Of a stretch of 64,000 nt of DNA, positions 38,396-49,227 are shown one piece after another (the first letter of the stretch is position 1; each line of letters begins with the position of its first letter). Where the stretch lies: NCBI GenBank assembly GCA_041399205.1, contig JAWKTK010000009.1, forward strand, positions 62,001-126,000. Reading direction: 5' to 3'. The notes under the pieces were generated by a model. That model ran no database searches, had not been told where the DNA came from, and saw only the letters and a program-made list of their open reading frames with translations. The DNA comes from JAGQOZ01 sp041399205. Lineage in GTDB: Bacteria; Planctomycetota; Planctomycetia; Pirellulales; Pirellulaceae. The translations under genes were made by a program, and so were the position numbers.

Positions 38396-40881
38396 CTACT
38401 TGGTGTATTCCTGTTGTCGGTTCGAACCCTGCTTTTGAACCGATTCACAGAATGCTCTGGCTGTCTTTGAAGCTCGATCCGGCCATTGGAAACAGGTGCC
38501 GAAGTGGGATCGTGGCGGACAGAGTGCCCGGTCAATCGAGTTGTCGGATTGGTGTACACCAACTGGTATCGCCAAAACTTCTTCGCATAGCATGCAAACC
38601 AGGATCGTATTCGCAGTTCTACCGAGTGTCCACGTGATTGTGATCGTGGTCAGGCGGGCGATTGTGTTGAGCAAGACTGCACACTTCCGCAAAATATTCC
38701 ATGATTGGTGGACGCGTATTTCTACTTCCCACAATTGGTTGGACATGGCGTGATCGTACTTGCTTCAATCGATCATCAAACGTCGTATCCAGGTTCACCA
38801 TGCCTCGGTAATGAATATTGTGTACAATTCGTGAATCTAAGAATGTTCTCCGTTGCATAAGGATCGCCAGGGAAGGCCAGCAAGTTCTCTTCGCCGCACG
38901 AACAGACGGCATCTTCGCGCGAACCACCGAGACCTCGAGCTCGCGCGTCCCAATGATCCTTAGGCCGCAATTTCGAATGCTCCGGAATGTCGGTGGTGAA
39001 TTCACGATATCCCATGACAATCATCCGCGACCCACTATCAATCATTGCTGTACGTCAGGACGTTGTGCCAATAACATGTCAATCAAAAATGAGGCCGCTT
39101 CCTTGAGTGCGTAGTCATTGACCGCAGCCGAACTGACCACCGGATATCCGCTGGCATCCACATATTTCTGATAAAACGGATCCAAATTCATTTCCGCTGG
39201 AGGCGAAGTTACCGAATACTTCTCTGCGTCGTTGGCGTCCGGTTGAACGTTCGGTTCTTGTTTGGTCACAATCGGCACGTAGCCAATTTCGTAACCTTCC
39301 GGCGGGTAACAATCAGGGCCGGGTCTAATTCGGCCTTGGCGTTCCGATTCGCGGCGGCGGTAAGTGGTTTTGATCCCTTCTTCCAATGCCGATGCAGCAG
39401 TTCTGCTCGAGCCTGCAGTTGCCGCTCGTTCTTCCGCAGACAAATCTGCGTTCAGCAATGCCGGCTGATCAACAAAGCGGTACCAATAGTAAGTCACCTT
39501 GCTGCCATCGCCAGGATACGCGTAAAACGGACCGGCAACCGGAGCCTAGTTTTGCTTCCAGTCACTGTCTGCTTCTTCTGGGTAAACGCCACGGATCGAA
39601 CGTCGGCTTTTGGTCGCTCAGACTGGTAGTCGGTCAGCTTAGTTTCGGGCGGGACGTCTTCGGGGCGAACCACTTCCCACAGCGGCTTGCCGTTTTCACG
39701 TTCGGCAAGACGGTAGAATTCCGGCAAGGTGGCGAGTGACGATTCCTTGTCAATCGAAACCAGCGACTTGTCCCGTTGATATCCAAACGTATCTGACGTC
39801 GGTGCGAACATGGCGTCGCAAAGACTCCACGCCAATGGCACTCGGTCTTCTCTCGCTGAACTCCGTGCGCGTAAATTCGCCACGTTGCACCGCCTCGGCC
39901 CGGGAATTCATGGATGGCGGCTTGGTTCGCATCAATTTCGCTCGATGCCGCTTGCCCTCCGGCAAACCACGCCGCGACATTGTCCCACAGCGCCGACTTC
40001 TTGTACGAAGTCACTTTGTGCACTACTAGCGAATTTCCATCTGCGTCGATGGGAAACCGAGTAGGTGCGATGCGGGCGAACCGAGGTTCGGTCGAATCAA
40101 CCGCTTGAACGCTGGGCACGTATTGCGTCTCCATCTGGAGCGCGCGATTGGGGTCAGAAGGTCGAGTGTCCAAAAACAGACCTGCCACATCGGGGTCTTC
40201 CAGGCTGGGACGCACCCAGAAAAACGGAGTGAAAAAGGCGACGGGACCTTTGAAGTTTTGTGTATTCAGAAACAACGTCCAACTTTGATTGCCGGTGGGA
40301 ACTGGCTGACCGGCCGATTCGTTCTTGGGTTCCGTCAGCGGTAGCGGCAAGTAACCATATCCAAACAATTCGCCCGACGTGCCTTGTTTCAAGTTCAAAC
40401 CATCGGGTGGCCAAAGCAGCCATGGAGTCAACTGTGCGACACCGTATTTGCCTTGCGGCCGACTCCAATCTCGTCCCTTGCCCGCACCCGGCCCGTTGGC
40501 CCAAGCGCTAAAGCTTCTTGCGACTCCGCCCATGATAAATTTGGGCGTCGTGGTGGCGAACCGAGTGTCTCGCCACCAACTAACTCATGATATCCAGATG
40601 AGAGGTTCTTCTTCTTTGGAACGAGGCGTTTCATACTGGGCGTGCATCCAGGTGCCGAACAATCCGGTTTGAAATCGATTTCCCGGATATTGATGCAACA
40701 GCGGCCAAGCAGAAACATACATGGAAAAGCCGCCGTTATACGCCGGATCGACTCGTTCATTCGGCACCAACAAATACCCCGCCATTTCGGCGTCTTCGAC
40801 CGCTTGCGCCGCAACAATGCTGGCCGCCGTCAGCCAGCAAATTAATCCGACCGAGACAAACCTGCAACAAAAGTTTAACAT
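38396..40881 (-). CDS. Secreted zinc-metallopeptidase-like protein, frame-disrupted
   Basis: The N-terminus at 40881 has GGAG upstream and a signal peptide (FVSVGLICWLTAASIVAAQA). The body follows in pieces: FIMGGVARSFSAWANGPG, LFLNTQNFKGPVAFFTPFFW, and a long soluble part. The C-terminal third contains DSGSRMIVMGYREFTTDIPEH, CSCGEENLLAFPGDPYATENIL, then an interrupted IHEFAHNIHYRGM where an HExxH zinc motif is expected. At least five single-base frame changes occur. Order and spacing are otherwise continuous, so I treat it as one gene. The stop is about 40 bp before the thioredoxin-like gene start. Confidence 0.55.
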
Positions 40882-41082
40882 TCGCAACTCCGTAGAATGC
40901 AATCGGCTGTTTTGTGAAACCAGTGATTGTAGCTGACTTCGATTCGTGATTCACGTCGGGGGAACGGGCACGGAGTGTCACGGCTGCGGGGCAGCTTGGT
41001 GAATTGTTCGCCAGAATGCTGTTGAAAGCGTTGTTTGCGCTTAGCAAGGGATCGAGTCTGATGGCTTTCTGTCAGCTAGTCG

Positions 41083-43057
41083 TTACGCGGTTTGGTCGCG
41101 GTGCAGGCGGTTGAGCCGAACGTAGGTCGAGCAGCGTTTCAAGAGTTCTTCGTGCGTGCCAATATCTTCGACACGTCCTTGATTCAGCACTAGAACTCGA
41201 TCGGCCAACGAGATGGTCGACAGGCGGTGCGTGATGATGAACGTGGTTCGATCTTGAGTGAATTCGTCAAGTGCCTGATGGATCAGACGTTCACTTTCTA
41301 GGTCAATCTGGCTGGTCGCTTCGTCCAGAATCAGAATCTCTGGATCCCGAATGATCGCTCGTGCCAAAGCGATTCTCTGCCGTTGCCCGCCAGAAAGACG
41401 ACTCCCTGTTGGGCCGACAATCGTATTATAGCCATCGCTCAGTCGGTCCATGATGAAATCGTGCGCGCGAGCTTTCTTGGCGGCGCGAACCACGTCCAAT
41501 TGGCTGGCTCCCGCGTGGCCTCGGCGAATATTTTCCATGACCGTATCGTCAAACAAATCCGCTTGTTGTGAAACTACGCCAATCCGACGTCGCAGGTCTT
41601 TCAAGCGAAATGAGCGTAAGTCGATATTGTCAATTCGCACGGTGCCGGTGGTGGGATCGAAGAAGCGAGGAATCAGCTGCAGCAGAGTCGATTTGCCGCA
41701 GCCGTTGGGACCGACAATCGCCAGCGTTTCGCCAAACTGTACGTCAAACGATACGTCCTCCAGCACTTGATTCTCTGGTTCGTATTCAAACGAAACGTTT
41801 TGGAAGGCAATCGACGCGTGGCGCGAGGGAAACGCAAGCGGTTTAGTTGGATTTCGAATCGCAGGAGTTTGATCCAGCAAGGGAAACAATCGTCCGGCGG
41901 CGGCCAAACCTGCTTGAATGGAATTGAAAATCTCGGACAATTTTCTGGCAGGTTCGGTTGTTCCAATTAAGAGTCCGTAGAACACCAGCAGCGACGGCAG
42001 ATCGATCGGGCGTTCTGACATGCGAATTCCAAACAGATGCGTCTCCTGATTCAATGTCAGATAAGCACCGGCCAGTAAGGCTAAGCTGATCATGGAAATG
42101 CCCATGACTTCGGTGATCGGTTTGGTCAAAGCGCTGTAAAACGAAATTCGCATCGCTTTGTGAAAACACTCTTTGGATACTTCGTGAAAGCGTTTGCGTT
42201 CGTGCGATTCCAGCGTGTAGGCTTGCACGGTTTGTATGCCGTTAAACGTTTCGGAAAGAACGCCGTACAATTGACTGATCTCTTCCAAGATGCGTCGGTT
42301 CGCTCGTTTAATAGAACCGGCCAATTTGCGAATGGCGTAACCAATTACCGGACTCAGGATCAGCGAGAACAGCAATAGCCGCCAACTAATGATCGATGCG
42401 CCAATCAAACAGGCAATCATCTTCAATGGTTCACGTACTGCACTGCCAAATAGATTTCTGAGTCCGGTGGTCAGGCAATTGATGTCGGTGTTGAATTCTG
42501 AAACGAAGCCGCTGGTTTTCTTGTCCGAACGAACGCAAGTCATGCGTAACGCTTGATGGTAAGGAAAACTTTTTACGCAGGTCTAGCGTGGTGCGTTGCT
42601 CCAGCCGAGCGATCAAGATGCATTTTACGAATACAAAGAAGCATTTAAACAGAGTTCCCGCGATGACCAGACCGACAATCAAAACGACGGTTTGAAACGG
42701 ATCGTTTGGCAGATAACGGTGGACAAGGGGCTGCAATTTTTGGCGCTTGCCCAGTGCCTTTTGTTCCGCCGATTTCATAGCGAAGCGTATTCGCTTACTT
42801 TTGGTTGAATGCGTCTGGGGACGTCCTAGAAAGGTTGGCTAAACGGTTCGTTTTCTTCAATTGCTGTCTGGGCTTGCGTGACTTCTTGATCGATCCAGGT
42901 CTGTAGCGATTGCCCTTTGAAGGCCACTTGGATGACCGGATACAGCGGCAATGTTGCTGCCCCATGCGATGGCTACAAGCAAAGAACACGCGATAGCTGC
43001 TTGACAGGTCCAGCGGTATTTCAATGCCATCCGGATCGCTCGCCAGTAGTCTCTCAT
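41083..43057 (-). CDS. ABC exporter (MsbA/multidrug type), frame-disrupted in the membrane domain
   Basis: This half-transporter has an N-terminal membrane domain and a C-terminal ATPase. The start MRDYWRAIRMALKYRW at 43057 has AGAGA just upstream. The membrane domain shifts frame near 42945 (after WGSNIAA), near 42845, and near 42560 at a run of A and T. From 42543 the frame is clean. The ATPase shows Walker A GPNGCGKST, signature LSGGQRQRIALARAI and Walker B ILILDEATS, and ends RLHRDQTA. It is probably a lipid, glycolipid or drug exporter. The upstream DNA is non-coding repeat sequence. Confidence 0.85.
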
Positions 43058-43672
43058 TGTCGGCCCTTCGAAGGATCAAGTTTTTTCGAAGCGGACTTGT
43101 ACCAAAAACAACATCAAACTTCCAAGAGCAGTCATTGCTGGCGGTTTGAAAGGCACGAAATCCGGGCATGCTTGAAAATTATTTTCGTGCAAAAAAAATT
43201 ATTTTCGTGCCACCCACCAAAGTATTGCTATGAGGTCCGCCAGGATGCGAACTGTGTCTATTGGCGATGGCCGCTTGGCGCTGAAGACGGCTCCAGCGGC
43301 GGCGGCAGCGCGATGACGACTCGGTAGCGTTTTTAGCCTCATGGGGCTCAAAGGGTCGGTTGTGAGGTTCAGGTAGAATAGCGACAACGCGAAGTAGCAT
43401 GGGCCCATGGCCCGTGTTAACCTCAATAAACCTCAAGCCCAGGGATTCACGGGCCCCGGCCTTCCGGTCGTCTTCTCGCATGACCACAAGCTGTTTGTAG
43501 TCCCGCCTTCAGGCGGCAGCGGACATCGTCTTGTGGATTTCCTTCGGGGGATGGTTACCGGACCATGCATGGCACCTTCTGTGCCACGGGCCGCAGGCCG
43601 CGGGCCGCGGAATATGTAGGCCGGCCTGGGCCCATGCTGCTCCGTGAGAGCAACACAGAGAGTGATACGGTA
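43058..43672. other. Non-coding region with palindromes
   Basis: No gene is supported in this stretch. It contains GC-rich palindromic pieces (for example CATGGGCCCATGG near 43400) and a half copy of the REP-like element at 43497-43516. It leads into the degenerate repeat array that follows. Confidence 0.5.
43497..43516. repeat. REP-like element, half copy
   Basis: GTAGTCCCGCCTTCAGGCGG matches one arm of the palindromic elements at 35824 and 55046. The second arm is absent. Confidence 0.65.
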
Positions 43673-44076
43673 GATGCATGGCACCTAGGTTGAGTGAGCG
43701 GTAGATGCATGGCACCTAGCGAAAGAGCACCCGCTGGGCTGAAAAGTGCGGTGAATGGATGGCACCAACCGGTACTCCTGGGCTGAAAAGTGCGGGGAAT
43801 GGATGGCACCTAGCGAAGAGGCATTGCTCAGCGTTGGATGGCACCAACCGTTACTTGTACTGCTCTTGGATGGCACCAACTGTACTGCTCCCAACTGTAC
43901 TGCTCTTGGATGGCACCAACCGGTACTGAAGCACTTTCGGGACAGACACGAGCTAAATCGTATCAGCGTTGAATTAGCACCAACCGGTATTGTATTGGAT
44001 GGCACCAACCGTTACTGTTGGATGGCATCAACCGGTGCTTTTATTATCAGCGTTGGAAGGCATCAACCGGTACTTT
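43673..44076. repeat. Degenerate array of GGATGGCACCAACCGGTACT-type repeats
   Basis: About a dozen imperfect copies of a core reading roughly GGATGGCACCAACCGGTACT occur in about 400 bp, all in the same orientation and with uneven spacing. Variants read ATGGCACCTAGCG or GGCATCAACCGGT. Longer duplicated units are also present: GGGCTGAAAAGTGCGG occurs twice, and CTGTACTGCTC twice. There are no uniform spacers, so this is not a CRISPR array. It lies between the ABC exporter start and the glycosyltransferase stop. Confidence 0.8.
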
Positions 44077-44149
44077 TCGCGTTAATGCTTCTTCGAAAAC
44101 GGCCTGCGGCAACGGTTTGGTTGCGAGGCACAAATGGTTGCCTGATCCG

Positions 44150-45313
44150 TTACTGCCATTCATCCAGCCGTTCTAGGGTGCGGCGGATGGCGAAATGTTG
44201 CCAATAGTACGCGCGAGCCGTCCGTTCTAGTTGGCTCCGAAGTTTCTTGTTCGAATTCAATTGAATAATTGCTTCGGCAAAATCAGTCGGTCGCTGACTA
44301 TGCACCAAGGAGATGACGGAATGTTGTTGCCACAATGCCTCGCAGCTTGGACCGTGATTGGAAACCGTGGCCTTTCCGTTGATCAAGCAGGCCATTAACG
44401 TAGTACGCCGAGTGTTTGCGCCGTCGGCATAGGGTTGCACCATGCAGTCGCAAGCAGCGATGAACGACGCCACTGTCGCTTCATTCTGGCCATCCACCGC
44501 GACGATGCGGTTCGTCCAATTTGCATTGCCAGCTTGCAACGTTTCAGAAAACGCCTGACTGTTTCGACCTATCAGCGCGAACCGAGCGTTCGGTAGTTGC
44601 TGGCCGACGGCAAACAGAATTGGTTTCAGCAAGTCCGTCACCAGCGGCCCGAATGATCCGAAGTGGCCAATAACAATATCGTTGGCAGCCGTCGTGTTTC
44701 CGACGATCTGGTGGCGAGCGTTGCGGATGCGTTCTGGCGATACGGCAGCGGGAACGTTGGACGGGATGGGCAAGACGTGAATTCGTTCCGCATCGGCTCC
44801 TAATTCCAATAGCGTATCAGTCCACGCGGATGTCGACACAAAGATGCGATCGGTGGTCGGCAACATGGTTCGCACCATGCGCCGGTTGATGGCCGCCAGC
44901 AAGCCGTGGTGTGGCGGCCATCTTGTTGGCGGGAAGGCAACTTCATGAAACAGAATGCCTAGCCGAGCACTAGTGTGTCTGTGTATCTGCGCGACCCAGT
45001 TAGCAAACGCCAAATTCATTCCCTTGTAGCCGAACGCGTGCGGAACGTACTGCACCAAAACATGTGTTGATTCGCACTGTCGAATGGCGTTCGTTAGCGA
45101 TTGTAATCCTCGCTGGGAAAACGCGGCGTACCGCCGGACCACTCGCACACCCGCTTCTTCTGTTTCGGTGGTTTGTCGAGTGTCCGACGATGTGTAAACG
45201 GTCACTCGGTCACCTCGATCCACCAACCCCTGGGAAACTTGCTTGCAATAATCTGCGACGCCGCCCGGTTGCGGAGCGTATTCGCCGGTGATGATGTGCC
45301 AGTGTTTTTGCAT
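44150..45313 (-). CDS. Glycosyltransferase, GT4-like GT-B fold
   Basis: This 387-residue cytoplasmic or membrane-associated sugar transferase starts ITGEYAPQPGGVADYCKQVSQGL, the acceptor-side GT-B motif. It has IVIGHFGSFGPLVTDLLKPI at the start of the donor domain. The late region has QPYADGANTRRTTLMACLINGKATVSNHGP, where the usual E-x7-E motif would be, though it is not clearly conserved. It probably builds a surface polysaccharide or glycolipid. It is monocistronic, between the repeat array and a divergent DinB-like gene. Confidence 0.8.
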   Translation of the reverse strand: MQKHWHIITGEYAPQPGGVADYCKQVSQGLVDRGDRVTVYTSSDTRQTTETEEAGVRVVRRYAAFSQRGLQSLTNAIRQCESTHVLVQYVPHAFGYKGMNLAFANWVAQIHRHTSARLGILFHEVAFPPTRWPPHHGLLAAINRRMVRTMLPTTDRIFVSTSAWTDTLLELGADAERIHVLPIPSNVPAAVSPERIRNARHQIVGNTTAANDIVIGHFGSFGPLVTDLLKPILFAVGQQLPNARFALIGRNSQAFSETLQAGNANWTNRIVAVDGQNEATVASFIAACDCMVQPYADGANTRRTTLMACLINGKATVSNHGPSCEALWQQHSVISLVHSQRPTDFAEAIIQLNSNKKLRSQLERTARAYYWQHFAIRRTLERLDEWQ

Positions 45314-45465
45314 TGATGAACGCTTCTGTTGGCGGGGTTGAATTGCGATCCGTAACGGTTTGGCAAAACGGTGCGTCGCATTCTAGATTAGGGCTTACGC
45401 TGCTACAATTCGAACCTCTTGTACGTCGTACCGCCGCTGGGCAGCAAATAAAACAGGAGTGAACG

Positions 45466-45975
45466 ATGACACCTTATCTGCCGTTGGAAATTGCGATTCG
45501 AAACATACAATTCGCTAGGAATTATACGCATACGCTGCTAGATGACCTGCAGGATGAAGATTGGTTTTGCATGCCGGACCGCCAGATTTCGCACATTGCT
45601 TGGCAAATTGGCCATTTGGCGATGGCTCAATATGCATTGACCATGATTCGGATTCGAGGTAAAGAACCGGACGATGCTGAATTTATTTCCAATGCGTTTT
45701 TCAAGACGTTCAAGAAAGGGACCAAGCCGCTACCCGATCCAACCGCCTATCCGTCGCTGGAGGAAATCAAGACCGTGTTTGACGCGGTCCATGCTCAGGC
45801 GATGGCTGAATTGCCTGGTTGTTCAGAAGAAGAGTTGAATCAACCGTTGCCGGAGCCGCATGCGGCATTCAACACCAAACTGGGGTCACTCTATTTTTGT
45901 GCGAACCACGAAATGCTGCATGCCGGTCAGATCGGCTTGATTCGCAGAATGATTGGCAAAGATCCGGTGCGATAA
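45466..45975 (+). CDS. DinB-like four-helix metal-binding protein
   Basis: This 169-residue protein of the DinB/YfiT-like superfamily has the expected histidines in HIAWQIGHLA and in HEMLHAGQIGLIRR, which would bind a divalent metal in a four-helix bundle. An AGGAGT ribosome binding site precedes the ATG. Some relatives are thiol-dependent transferases, others are stress proteins. The substrate here is unknown. Confidence 0.85.
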   Translation: MTPYLPLEIAIRNIQFARNYTHTLLDDLQDEDWFCMPDRQISHIAWQIGHLAMAQYALTMIRIRGKEPDDAEFISNAFFKTFKKGTKPLPDPTAYPSLEEIKTVFDAVHAQAMAELPGCSEEELNQPLPEPHAAFNTKLGSLYFCANHEMLHAGQIGLIRRMIGKDPVR

Positions 45976-46037
45976 TACAGATGAATCGAATTGGCGCTCG
46001 CTGGACGCTCGCGCCGAATTCAATTCTCAACTGACAT

Positions 46038-46553
46038 CTATTCAGTGACCGTCATCTTGATCATCTGAACCGGAGTGGATGGCCGGTCGCTACGATCGGT
46101 TTCGGTCTTTTCAATTTTGGAAATGACATCCATTCCTTCCACAATCTTGCCGAAAACAGGATGCTTGGAAGGACCAGGGCTAAACCAATCCAAATATGCG
46201 TTGTGGACCGTGTTGATGAAGAACTGCGATCCGCCCGAATTCGGTTGTCCGGTGTTGGCCATGGAAAGCGTGCCCGGTTCGTTGGAAAGTTGAGCGTCTG
46301 CGGGGTGTTCGTCCTGAATGGTGCCATGCGGTGGACCGCCCGTACCCGCTCGAGCACTCGTTGGGTCTTTGCTATGTGGACACCCAAACTGAATCATGAA
46401 TCCATTAATTACTCGGTGAAAATGCAGTCCGTCGTAAAAACCGCTCTTGGCCAAGTCCAAGAAATTTTGGCCCGTGATGGGCATCTTATCGGTAAAGACT
46501 TCTACTTTGAATGTTCCTAGCGAAGTTTCGCATGTCACTGTGGGATTTGCCAT
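46038..46553 (-). CDS. Peptidyl-prolyl cis-trans isomerase, cyclophilin type
   Basis: This 171-residue cytoplasmic cyclophilin catalyses proline isomerisation during folding. Motifs include FHRVINGFMIQFGCPHSKDP, GTLSMANTGQPNSGGSQFFI and HPVFGKIVEGMDVI, which contain the catalytic Arg and surrounding pocket residues. The start at 46553 is supported by AGGAGG upstream; the open frame extends further but without similarity. There is no signal peptide. It stands alone, convergent with the DinB-like gene. Confidence 0.93.
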   Translation of the reverse strand: MANPTVTCETSLGTFKVEVFTDKMPITGQNFLDLAKSGFYDGLHFHRVINGFMIQFGCPHSKDPTSARAGTGGPPHGTIQDEHPADAQLSNEPGTLSMANTGQPNSGGSQFFINTVHNAYLDWFSPGPSKHPVFGKIVEGMDVISKIEKTETDRSDRPSTPVQMIKMTVTE

Positions 46554-46795
46554 CCGTTTTATCCTCCTGGCGAAGTGCCGAACCGAACTTCGCACCCTCA
46601 AATGCTTGAACTTAATCGGGAATTACCAGCACAGGAATCTAGCAGAATCCGGATTTATTCGAAACCGGACCAAGCGAATCTACCGTACGGCATAGCAACA
46701 TCATCCTTTCGAACGGAATACCAATTGGTCTTCCGTTCGCATTGCAATTAAGCAAGATGCAAGCTTCCGAGTGTTCCGCTGGGACCGTGGCGAAT

Positions 46796-47383
46796 TTACT
46801 GCCGACGTAATCGGTGCCGAACTGCCAAGAGGGGCAACAGAGCGAACCACGCGCACGTTGGTTCGGGCACGGGCAATCCCAAGTTGCCGCGAATTTCACC
46901 GGTTCCAAACACGCTGGTGTGGACATTCACGTAGGCCGTTCCATCGGTCATGATCTGCACAATTTGTGCGGGCGACAAGGGATCAAATCCAGGCTGAATC
47001 AAGGTTTCAAGCGTATGGCTGTCGGTCCAGGTGGCGCTGGTGGTTGTCGGAAAGTTGGCCACTGCAGGAGGTCCATAGATTTCCAAAATGTGTTGCGGAT
47101 TGCTTTTGGTGGCATCGGCCGGCCCGTGAATATGCAATTTGGTGACATCGCCAATCAGGCCGTCCCATGTCAAGGAATACGAAATCACATTGGTGGACGA
47201 ATCATACGAAACATGCCCGCTGCCGGTACCGGGACTGTTGGTGGACCCGTCTGATTCCGGACCATTCTTGATTTGTTGTTCGTCCATCGTGAAATTCCAA
47301 GTCAATACTTCGGCCGAAGCGATGGACGGCATCAGTATGCACATGAAAACACTCAAACGATTCCACCGAATCCAACGATTCAT
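46796..47383 (-). CDS. CHRD-domain protein with PEP-CTERM sorting signal
   Basis: This 195-residue exported protein has a signal peptide (SVFMCILMPSIASA). The CHRD domain (about 25-165) has the signature VTKLHIHGPA and ends FGTGEIRGNL. The C-terminus VPEPTCAWFALLPLLAVRHRLRR is a PEP-CTERM tail: the motif, a hydrophobic stretch, then a basic end, processed by an exosortase. Its ATG overlaps the stop of the upstream LVIVD-type gene (ATGA), so both are made together. Confidence 0.9.
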   Translation of the reverse strand: MNRWIRWNRLSVFMCILMPSIASAEVLTWNFTMDEQQIKNGPESDGSTNSPGTGSGHVSYDSSTNVISYSLTWDGLIGDVTKLHIHGPADATKSNPQHILEIYGPPAVANFPTTTSATWTDSHTLETLIQPGFDPLSPAQIVQIMTDGTAYVNVHTSVFGTGEIRGNLGLPVPEPTCAWFALLPLLAVRHRLRRQ

Positions 47384-48948
47384 TTTTTTCTCCGCTGCAA
47401 AAAACTCAAGTAGATCATCACGCACAACAATGGCAGAGTTCCCGTGGATTCGGGAACCAACTGCGGGAGACTGGCATTCGAATAAGCGTCTTCTTGAAAC
47501 GCCTTGATTAGATCACTGGTGGAAAATTCTCCGTCGCCGTTCCAGTCTCCCGATTCCCAAGTGGAATTCAGCTCTAGATCGTCTTCGTATTCGCCTGGCT
47601 TGAAGACTTTGACTAGATCGGCGCTGTTGAAAACGCCGTCTAGATTTGCATCTCCAAAGGCAACACCAATTAGGTCCTTCACCATGAAATCGTGGTCAGA
47701 CCAGTTGACACTTTGGTCTCGATTCATATCAAAGTTCAAGTTTTCCGTACCGCCTCGCAAATAAGCTGCCAGCAAGTCAATATCATTGGCCGTCAATTGG
47801 CGATCCAGATCCAGGTCACCAAATATCGGAACGACATTTGAGGCATCTAAGACGAACAATCCAAATTGCGAATCGGACGCCAAGATGCGGTCTACTCCTA
47901 AATGCGGATAGATGCCTTTCGCGCCTACGTATCCGGCCAGAGGACTAAGCCCTGGATTGGTATCAAAGTTCCCGATGACGGGTAACGAACCATCGGTACG
48001 CAAATTATCCAAATCAAGAACTTGGACGCCGGCTGAATGCCAGGCCACGTAGGCCAATCCACCTGCAATTTCTACTTCGGCTGTACTGAACGCATTGATG
48101 CCATAGTCCGACGCATTGGCCGCCACGACTTCTACGGGCGAATCATCTAGATTCCACGCTTCTACTCCGCCACCGGGCTTGCGATGAACGGCCACTACCG
48201 TTTGATTATTGTCCGTGACAGACACGGACGACGTATTGAACCCGGTTGACAATTGCGCTACCAACGTTGGTGATTCGCTGGGAAATAACGACAGGTCATA
48301 AACATAGGTTGCACCCATCGCATTCACGCCGTGCAGGCCAGCCACATACATGCGATTATCACGAATGGTGACATCGGCGAGGCCTTGTGGATCATGTGTT
48401 TCAATCGAAGTGACCAACGCCGGGGTCGCTGGGTGGGTGATATCAAAGACACGAATTTGCGATGACGATTCATTGACCGCATACAGCATATTGTTTCGCA
48501 CAAAACTCCCGCTGATGGAATCAAACGCGCCGTTTGTGGAATCAAGCTTGGACAGCAACGTCGGTTGTTGCGAATCAGACAAATCCACGACATGCAAGCC
48601 GCCGCCATTGCTGCTGGAAAAATAGCCGACATTGTCAAGCGCTTTAATGTCATCAAACGCAAAGGCCGAATTCGGTTCATAAACGCCCGTCGACTGCGGA
48701 GCCGACGGCAGCGATACATCAACCAGCAGGACGCCGTTGGCCTTCGTCCCTAACAGAGCGATTTCGCCGTTGGCCCACACGTCGGTGTAAACGGAAAGTG
48801 TTTCATTGCCCAGCGGAGCCAAGCTTGCGACCAGGTCCAGCGGTTGGACTTCGCCCACTAAATGGGCGCGCAGCGAATCGGTCCAGAAGCTACTGGCCAT
48901 GATTGTGAATACGGTCAGAAGTCGAATGGTGGCTCGACATTCGATCAT
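47380..48948 (-). CDS. LVIVD-type beta-propeller secreted protein with EF-hand-like module and PEP-CTERM-like tail
   Basis: This 522-residue exported protein has repeats of the LVIVD type (GVLLVDVSLPSAPQSTGVY, GLHVVDLSDSQQPTLLS, IRVFDITHPATPALVTS), which form a beta-propeller. Residues about 375-480 hold two calcium-binding pairs: DLDLDRQLTANDID, then GDANLDGVFNSADLVKVF with GDWNGDGEFSTSDLI. The tail LVPESTGTLPLLCVMIYLSF with a basic end is PEP-CTERM-like. The signal is at the N-terminus (LLTVFTIMASSFWTDSLRA). It overlaps the CHRD gene by ATGA. Confidence 0.85.
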   Translation of the reverse strand: MIECRATIRLLTVFTIMASSFWTDSLRAHLVGEVQPLDLVASLAPLGNETLSVYTDVWANGEIALLGTKANGVLLVDVSLPSAPQSTGVYEPNSAFAFDDIKALDNVGYFSSSNGGGLHVVDLSDSQQPTLLSKLDSTNGAFDSISGSFVRNNMLYAVNESSSQIRVFDITHPATPALVTSIETHDPQGLADVTIRDNRMYVAGLHGVNAMGATYVYDLSLFPSESPTLVAQLSTGFNTSSVSVTDNNQTVVAVHRKPGGGVEAWNLDDSPVEVVAANASDYGINAFSTAEVEIAGGLAYVAWHSAGVQVLDLDNLRTDGSLPVIGNFDTNPGLSPLAGYVGAKGIYPHLGVDRILASDSQFGLFVLDASNVVPIFGDLDLDRQLTANDIDLLAAYLRGGTENLNFDMNRDQSVNWSDHDFMVKDLIGVAFGDANLDGVFNSADLVKVFKPGEYEDDLELNSTWESGDWNGDGEFSTSDLIKAFQEDAYSNASLPQLVPESTGTLPLLCVMIYLSFLQRRKK

Positions 48949-49227
48949 CGCTGCAAGTCTCGGCTCTGTTCAAAAGTGTTAACTACACTTGGATTCGGAA
49001 CAAGCCTCATTATACGGTCGCAGCCAATCTGACAATCGAAGTTTCGCTCGGTTTCTATTCTGGGCCGAAGAACGACCGGTGCGAATGTCGCGACTGTGCC
49101 TTTCGTCCCATCATGTTCGCCAGAATCTGTGCGAATTAGCTCGGTGCCCACCGCCAAAGTTCTTCTGGTCGAATCAGACGACGCCAAATGCTTTTCAACG
49201 TCGATGGTTAGACCTGCTACCTGGATG

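Noticed and set aside
43673..44076. CRISPR array
   Set aside because: Repeats are degenerate, spacing is irregular, and there are no unique spacers of constant length or cas genes.
48945..49187. Minus-strand 80-codon frame upstream of the LVIVD-type gene
   Set aside because: It has a TTG start, no ribosome binding site and no recognisable domain. The 279-bp gap is more likely promoter DNA.
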